Source: CAZNPW01 sp964575185 (lineage in GTDB: Bacteria > Pseudomonadota > Alphaproteobacteria > Rhodobacterales > Rhodobacteraceae). From it: a stretch of 9,452 bases of DNA. The translations under genes and the position numbers were made by a program. The stretch lies in NCBI GenBank assembly GCA_964575185.1, contig CAZNPW010000087.1, positions 1-9,452 on the forward strand. Reading direction: 5' to 3'. The notes under the pieces are model-generated. The model made no database searches and had not been told where the DNA came from. It was given only the letters and a program-made list of their open reading frames with translations. Position 1 is the stretch's first letter; each line of letters begins with the position of its first letter. Positions 7,099-9,452 of the stretch are shown in pieces.

Positions 7099-7569
7099 AT
7101 GTCGCAACCCGCCGTACACCCTGACCTTTCGGCCCGCTTTTTTATTGATGCGGCGCCCACCGAGATCTACACGCTAACCGTCGTCGCCACGCTGATGGCG
7201 CAGAACTTCCACTGGAACGTGCGCGGCATGTCCTTCGGCCCGCTGCACCAGCTGTTCCAGACGATCTACGAAGACCATTTCACGGCGCAGGACGATCTGG
7301 CCGAACGGGTGCGGGCGATCGACATGGTGGCCGGCGGGTCTGTGGCGGCGATGCTCGCGCGGTCCAAGGTGGCCGACCACGAGGGCACCGGCGACGCGGT
7401 CGCGATGATCCGCGCGCTGCTTGCGGCGGAGGAGACGCTCGCGGCCACCATGGCGGGCATCGCCGACGTCTCCGAGGCGCAGGGCGACCTGCTGACCCAG
7501 GACCTCGCGGTCGAACGCGGGCGGGTGCACGACAAGTTCGCCTGGATGCTGCGCGCGCATCTGACCTGA
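7099..7569 (+). CDS. dps: Dps-family DNA-protection / iron-storage protein
   Basis: Predicted 156-residue ferritin-like four-helix protein that assembles into dodecamers, oxidises Fe(II) with peroxide and stores Fe(III). Seen: AQNFHWNVRGMSFGPLHQLF (residues 34-53), then YEDHFTAQDDLAERVRAID. Aligned by spacing with E. coli Dps, His38 matches His51, His50 matches His63, Asp65 matches Asp78 and Glu69 matches Glu82, while Gln54 stands where Asp67 is expected. There is no long Lys-rich N-terminal tail, so direct DNA binding of the E. coli type is not evident. Start: ATG 7099 with GAGGA five bases upstream. An ICE palindrome about 90 bp upstream suggests Irr control by iron or haem status. The next gene converges; twin palindromes lie immediately downstream. 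Confidence 0.94.
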   Translation: MSQPAVHPDLSARFFIDAAPTEIYTLTVVATLMAQNFHWNVRGMSFGPLHQLFQTIYEDHFTAQDDLAERVRAIDMVAGGSVAAMLARSKVADHEGTGDAVAMIRALLAAEETLAATMAGIADVSEAQGDLLTQDLAVERGRVHDKFAWMLRAHLT

Positions 7570-7578
7570 CGCCCGGCC

Positions 7579-7623
7579 CCGGAACCTTGCAAGGTTCCGG
7601 TCCGGTTCCTTGCAAGGAACCGG
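7579..7623. repeat. twin perfect 22-bp palindromes with shared TTGCAA centre
   Basis: Two perfect palindromes lie one base apart. The first (7579-7600) has arms CCGGAACCTTG / CAAGGTTCCGG; the second (7602-7623) has arms CCGGTTCCTTG / CAAGGAACCGG. They share the 10-bp core CCTTGCAAGG and differ by swapping AA and TT in the flanks. As RNA each makes an 8-bp stem with the six-base loop UUGCAA, which is itself self-complementary. They occupy most of the 56-bp gap between the convergent stops of dps (7569) and the DUF1289 gene (7626). Position suits a bidirectional terminator, but neither strand has a T-run after the stems. Confidence 0.9.
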
Positions 7624-7625
7624 GT

Positions 7626-7877
7626 TCAGAAGGGCGGCGTCCCGCCTTTTTTCGCCACCCTGCGGGCATAGGCCTGCAGCCAGTGGGAATATTTCCCGAG
7701 CGCCGCCTGCTGGTTGCGCAGGAAATCGAGGAACGCGGCCTGCGCCTTCTTCCTGCGCAGGCCCTTCCACATCTTCTTCTGCGACTTCGTCATCGAACAG
7801 CCGATGCAGTGCCGTTCCACGGCACCCTTGCGGCGGAACCTGCAGACGCCGATGCAGGGAGAGGGGTAGCCGCTCAC
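7626..7877 (-). CDS. DUF1289 family four-cysteine small protein
   Basis: Predicted 83-residue cytoplasmic protein. The N-terminus reads SPCIGVCRFRRKG then RHCIGCSMTKSQKKMW, giving Cys8, Cys12, Cys24 and Cys27 (CX3C-X11-CX2C), the layout of DUF1289, which is suggestive of metal or iron-sulfur binding but not demonstrated. The remainder is basic and helical (LRRKKAQAAFLDFLRNQQAA, then YSHWLQAYARRVAKKGG). Relative to versions I recall (KFRREGHCIGC), this one carries about four extra residues (AVER) between the cysteine pairs. Start: GTG 7877; no ATG fits and the Shine-Dalgarno match is poor. It lies 169 bp downstream of hemP on the same strand, so it may be in the same transcript. The biological role is unknown. 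Confidence 0.88.
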   Translation of the reverse strand: MSGYPSPCIGVCRFRRKGAVERHCIGCSMTKSQKKMWKGLRRKKAQAAFLDFLRNQQAALGKYSHWLQAYARRVAKKGGTPPF

Positions 7878-7888
7878 CGAAACGCCGC

Positions 7889-7905
7889 GCCCCGATGGTC
7901 GGGGC
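7889..7905. repeat. hairpin just upstream of the DUF1289 start
   Basis: GCCCCGA-TGG-TCGGGGC is a perfect 7-bp inverted repeat whose near end is 11 bp from the GTG at 7877, inside the minus-strand leader. It could end the hemP transcript or hinder ribosome access to DUF1289. No T-run follows on the minus strand. The rest of 7878-8046 is very G+C-rich and I see no convincing gene there. Confidence 0.4.
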
Positions 7906-8046
7906 TGTCCGACCGACCCGCGACGCGCCCCGGCGCGGCCATCGGGCGTTCGATGCCGGCCGTCCGCGCCCCCCGCGGATCGACCCGGACCGCGCCGGAA
8001 ACCCGGGCGGCCGGGCGGGCCATGCGAAGGATGGGGCGCGTCGGTC

Positions 8047-8214
8047 TCATTTCGTCAGGATCAGCTTTCCGGCGCGGGTGATGCGCAGCGCGTAGACCTG
8101 CCCGTCGAGCAGGATGCGGGCCTGGGTGCCGCCCGCGGTCAGGTCGCGCGCGTCGTAGAGCGGCAAGGGGTCATGCCGCGGGGCGTGGGCCGGAACGGGG
8201 GACAGCGCGGTCAC
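8047..8214 (-). CDS. hemP: HemP/HmuP family haem-uptake small protein
   Basis: A 55-residue protein whose C-terminal half reads DARDLTAGGTQARILLDGQV then YALRITRAGKLILTK, the conserved core of the HemP family (PF10636). In Bradyrhizobium and Sinorhizobium the family member HmuP is needed, with Irr, to express haem-uptake genes; in other bacteria hemP sits at the head of haem-uptake operons. No haem receptor or permease gene is visible here. Start: GTG 8214, with GGAGGG six bases upstream and a GTGA overlap with the stop of a small upstream ORF, indicating translational coupling. The N-terminal third is Pro/His/Ala-rich and not conserved. The product is clear; whether it acts as regulator or uptake factor here is inferred. 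Confidence 0.92.
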   Translation of the reverse strand: MTALSPVPAHAPRHDPLPLYDARDLTAGGTQARILLDGQVYALRITRAGKLILTK

Positions 8215-8303
8215 GGACGGCCCTCCACCAGGTTGAAGAGCGCGGCCCAGCGCACCGGGCGCAGCGCGCGGAGGAGCGACAAAAGGAACGACGGATGTGT
8301 CAT
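8211..8303 (-). CDS. 30-residue small ORF translationally coupled to hemP
   Basis: A small ORF that I do not recognise. From ATG 8303, with CGAGG five bases upstream, it encodes 30 residues and stops at TGA overlapping the hemP GTG as GTGA. Seen: a hydrophobic, cationic sequence with SFLLSLLRALRPVRWAALFN (residues 5-24), plausibly an amphipathic membrane-associated helix, ending LVEGRP. The hemP Shine-Dalgarno lies within its final codons. Third positions are about 86% G/C, like neighbouring genes. An in-frame ATG at 8357 would extend it to 48 residues, but the putative promoter would leave that start almost leaderless, so 8303 is preferred. It may be a leader peptide serving coupling or a functional small protein. 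Confidence 0.6.
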   Translation of the reverse strand: MTHPSFLLSLLRALRPVRWAALFNLVEGRP

Positions 8304-8365
8304 GGCGGCCTCGATCCTGTGGGGTCCGGGCTGACCTGCGGCGGCTGGCGTGGACATGCAGGACA

Positions 8366-8394
8366 ATCCTTACTGAAACAGTAAGGGATGTAAA
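8366..8394 (-). promoter_or_regulatory. palindromic putative operator within a candidate hemP promoter
   Basis: The 19-bp palindrome CCTTACTG-AAA-CAGTAAGG (8368-8386) is perfect apart from its 3-base centre and A+T-rich against its surroundings. On the minus strand TTTACA (8394-8389) and AAGGAT (8371-8366) are 17 bp apart, so the palindrome would cover the spacer and -10 of a promoter reading into the small ORF and hemP. It does not match the ICE consensus. It begins 12 bp after the RidA-like stop, so a terminator for that gene (8-bp stem, loop TTT on the minus strand, followed by ATTGTCC) is the alternative. Confidence 0.55.
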
Positions 8395-8398
8395 GCCG

Positions 8399-8788
8399 TC
8401 ATGTGGCGGCCGCCGTCACCTCGACCTCGACGAGGAACTCGGGCCGGGTGAAGCCCGCCACGATCACCAGCGTCGAGGCCGGCAGCCGCGCCGTGCCCGC
8501 AAGCCAGGCGTCGCGCGCGGCCATGTAGCCCGCCATGTGCGCCCGGTCGGTGACGAAGGCGCTGATCCGCACCACGTCGCCCGGCCCCATCCCGGCCTCG
8601 GCCAGGATCGCCGCGCAGTTGGCCAGGCACAGCGCCGCCTGGCCTTCGGCCGTGGCGGGCACCGTGCCGTCGGCCGCGATGCCGAGTTGCCCCGAGGCCA
8701 GGACCCATCGCGCGCCCGGGTCCACCTCGACCCCGTGGGCATAGCGCGCGAAGGGCGGGCGGATCGCGGGCGGCGAGAGCATGCGCAT
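8399..8788 (-). CDS. RidA-like (YjgF/YER057c/UK114) protein
   Basis: Predicted 129-residue trimeric Rid-family protein. RidA itself hydrolyses reactive 2-aminoacrylate-type imines; other subgroups act in catabolic pathways such as pyrimidine use or are of unknown activity. Seen: ASGQLGIAADGTVP (around 31-44, the SGQ.. strand), QAALCLANCAAILAEAGMGPG (around 50-70, quoted in outline), DVVRISAFVTD (71-81), YMAARDAWL (88-96), LPASTLVIV and TRPEFLVEVEVTA at the C-terminus. The Arg that corresponds to catalytic Arg105 of RidA is not present at the expected spot (Gly112 there, with Arg115 nearby), so RidA deaminase activity should not be assumed. Start: ATG 8788 with GGGAAAG five bases upstream; ATG 8782 is close behind. 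It diverges from an ABC transporter gene, which may share its pathway. Confidence 0.9.
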   Translation of the reverse strand: MRMLSPPAIRPPFARYAHGVEVDPGARWVLASGQLGIAADGTVPATAEGQAALCLANCAAILAEAGMGPGDVVRISAFVTDRAHMAGYMAARDAWLAGTARLPASTLVIVAGFTRPEFLVEVEVTAAAT

Positions 8789-8835
8789 GGAAACTTTCCC
8801 GGGATTGACACCAGAGGTGACAGCAACATGTCCGA

Positions 8836-8860
8836 AAACCGGGCGCATGGAATGCGGTTT
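8836..8860. repeat. bulged hairpin in the ridA-like / transporter gap
   Basis: AAACC and GCAT (8836-8840 and 8845-8848) pair with ATGC and GGTTT (8852-8860) around a GGA loop, leaving a four-base bulge GGGC on the left arm. It sits in the 223-bp gap between divergent genes. It could be an operator for a regulator of either gene. Nothing else about it identifies a binding protein. Confidence 0.35.
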
Positions 8861-8949
8861 GCCGAAATGGGGACCGAATCCCTTGCGAACTGCCCGATCT
8901 TTGGGCTTTCGTCGGGAAGACCGGCGTGGCGGGGAACAACCTGCCTGTC

Positions 8950-9004
8950 GGGCGGGAACCTCCGCCCTAGGGTTCACGGCCAACGAGACTCGCAACGGCG
9001 GAGG
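8950..9004 (+). promoter_or_regulatory. possible Shine-Dalgarno sequestering leader of the transporter gene
   Basis: GGGCGG (8950-8955) can pair with CCGCCC (8962-8967). Alternatively, overlapping CCTCCGCC (8959-8966) is perfectly complementary to GGCGGAGG (8997-9004), which contains the ribosome-binding site of the downstream gene. The two pairings exclude each other, the logic of a translational switch. I do not recognise a known riboswitch class; the CTGAGA element of thiamine-pyrophosphate riboswitches is absent. In such G+C-rich DNA an eight-base match could be chance. Confidence 0.3.
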
Positions 9005-9011
9005 ATGGGAT

Positions 9012-9452
9012 TTGACCACACGGATGCAGACGACGGCGCTGACGGCGGCGCTGGTGGCGATGGCGGGAGCCGCCATGGCGCAGACCACGCCCGTGACCTT
9101 CGGCACCAACTGGGTGGCGCAGGCCGAACACGGGGGCTTCTACCAGGCGGTCGCCGACGGCACCTACGCCGCCTGCGGGCTCGACGTGACGATCGTGCCG
9201 GGCGGCCCGCAGGTGAACAACCGGGCGCTGATGCTGGCCGGACAGATCGACTTCCACATGGGCGGCAGCTCGCTCGACACCATCAGCGCGGCGCAGGAAG
9301 GCCTGCCGATCGTCGCCGTCGCCGCGGCCTTCCAGAAGGACCCGCAGGTCATCCTCACCCATCCCGGCAAGGCCGCGACCTTCGCCGACCTGACCAGGCT
9401 CGACAAGATCCTGATCTCGGACGGCGGCGTGCTGACCTTCTGGGCCTGGATG
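9012..9452 (+). CDS. ABC transporter periplasmic binding protein, NMT1/THI5-like, N-terminal part
   Basis: First 147 codons of a periplasmic solute-binding protein, running off the window. Seen: a signal peptide (Arg4, hydrophobic core ALTAALVAMAGA, cleavage expected after AMA at residue 23). The mature start then reads VTFGTNWVAQAEHGGFYQAV, followed by a GLDVTIVPGGP stretch and LAGQIDFHMGGSSLD. This is the pattern of the NMT1/THI5-like family (Pfam), which carries pyrimidines, nitrate/sulfonates or related compounds; the ligand is not readable. TTG 9012 is preferred because GGAGG sits seven bases upstream and this start supplies the positively charged n-region; ATG 9024 would lack both. Permease and ATPase genes would be expected beyond the right edge. 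The divergent RidA-like gene hints at a nitrogen-compound catabolic locus, which is inference. Confidence 0.88.
   Translation, partial: MTTRMQTTALTAALVAMAGAAMAQTTPVTFGTNWVAQAEHGGFYQAVADGTYAACGLDVTIVPGGPQVNNRALMLAGQIDFHMGGSSLDTISAAQEGLPIVAVAAAFQKDPQVILTHPGKAATFADLTRLDKILISDGGVLTFWAWM

Noticed and set aside
7579..7623. Twin palindromes as IS or transposon terminal repeats
   Set aside because: They abut one another with no intervening gene, and there is no transposase or target duplication in the window.
7874..8023. A 49-residue minus-strand ORF (ATG 8023) whose TGA overlaps the DUF1289 GTG as GTGA
   Set aside because: No ribosome-binding site and Arg/Ala/Gly/Pro-rich composition typical of chance frames. 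The GTGA overlap is noted but not enough alone.
8368..8386. The dyad before hemP as a second ICE/Irr box
   Set aside because: The half-sites are TTACTG/CAGTAA, not TTAGAA/TTCTAA, so the consensus is not met.
8805..8810. A perfect TTGACA in the gap upstream of the transporter gene
   Set aside because: No acceptable -10 element at 16-18 bp spacing on the plus strand, and it would give a leader of about 170 bases. Left unannotated.
8950..9011. Thiamine-pyrophosphate riboswitch, suggested by GAACCT and GGCGGAGGATGGGA before an NMT1/THI5-like gene
   Set aside because: The diagnostic CTGAGA upstream element and the GATCTGGATAATGCC-type core are missing.

Overview
The window is about 70% G+C. Its protein families, gene order, GTG/TTG starts and an Irr-type iron-control palindrome point to an alphaproteobacterium, most likely a member of the Rhodobacterales (Rhodobacter/Paracoccus/Roseobacter relatives). 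This placement comes from reading protein sequences and was not checked by database search. Gene density is high, and I see no transposase, phage gene, CRISPR array, rRNA or tRNA. Most of the region looks like ordinary chromosome, with the interest concentrated in small genes and intergenic sites.

Layout. Positions 1-1495 (minus) hold the N-terminal three quarters of acetyl-CoA synthetase, cut by the window edge. Diverging from it is a probable three-gene plus-strand operon at 1607-4517: a HugZ-like FMN-binding oxidase-fold protein, the P-loop protein YcjX, and the membrane protein YcjF (DUF697). A minus-strand MFS transporter (4456-5613) converges on this operon and overlaps the end of ycjF by 62 bp. 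The gap at 5614-5796 holds a hairpin plus a motif I recall as recurrent between Rhodobacterales genes. Ribosomal protein L25 (bL25/Ctc) follows at 5797-6396.

The second half has an iron theme. An unrecognised helical protein (6595-6999) ends inside a near-perfect Irr box (ICE motif TTTAGAA-N3-TTCTAA) that lies upstream of a Dps-family iron-storage protein (7099-7569). Two adjacent, perfect 22-bp palindromes with the same TTGCAA centre fill the gap to a convergent minus-strand series. In transcription order that series is a RidA-like protein (8788-8399), a palindromic putative operator, a 30-codon small ORF overlapping hemP by GTGA, hemP (8214-8047), and a four-cysteine DUF1289 protein (7877-7626). 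HemP and the DUF1289 protein are small proteins of types that automated annotation often misses or leaves unnamed. HemP-family proteins (HmuP) are known co-activators with Irr in rhizobia, so an ICE site and hemP only 1 kb apart are worth noting together.

The right edge holds the start of a periplasmic NMT1/THI5-like ABC transporter binding protein (TTG start at 9012), divergent from the RidA-like gene. Its leader contains a possible ribosome-binding-site sequestering fold.

The strongest leads are the ICE site at dps, the twin palindromes, the uncatalogued small ORF coupled to hemP, and the palindrome in front of it. None amounts to proof of a new system from sequence alone.
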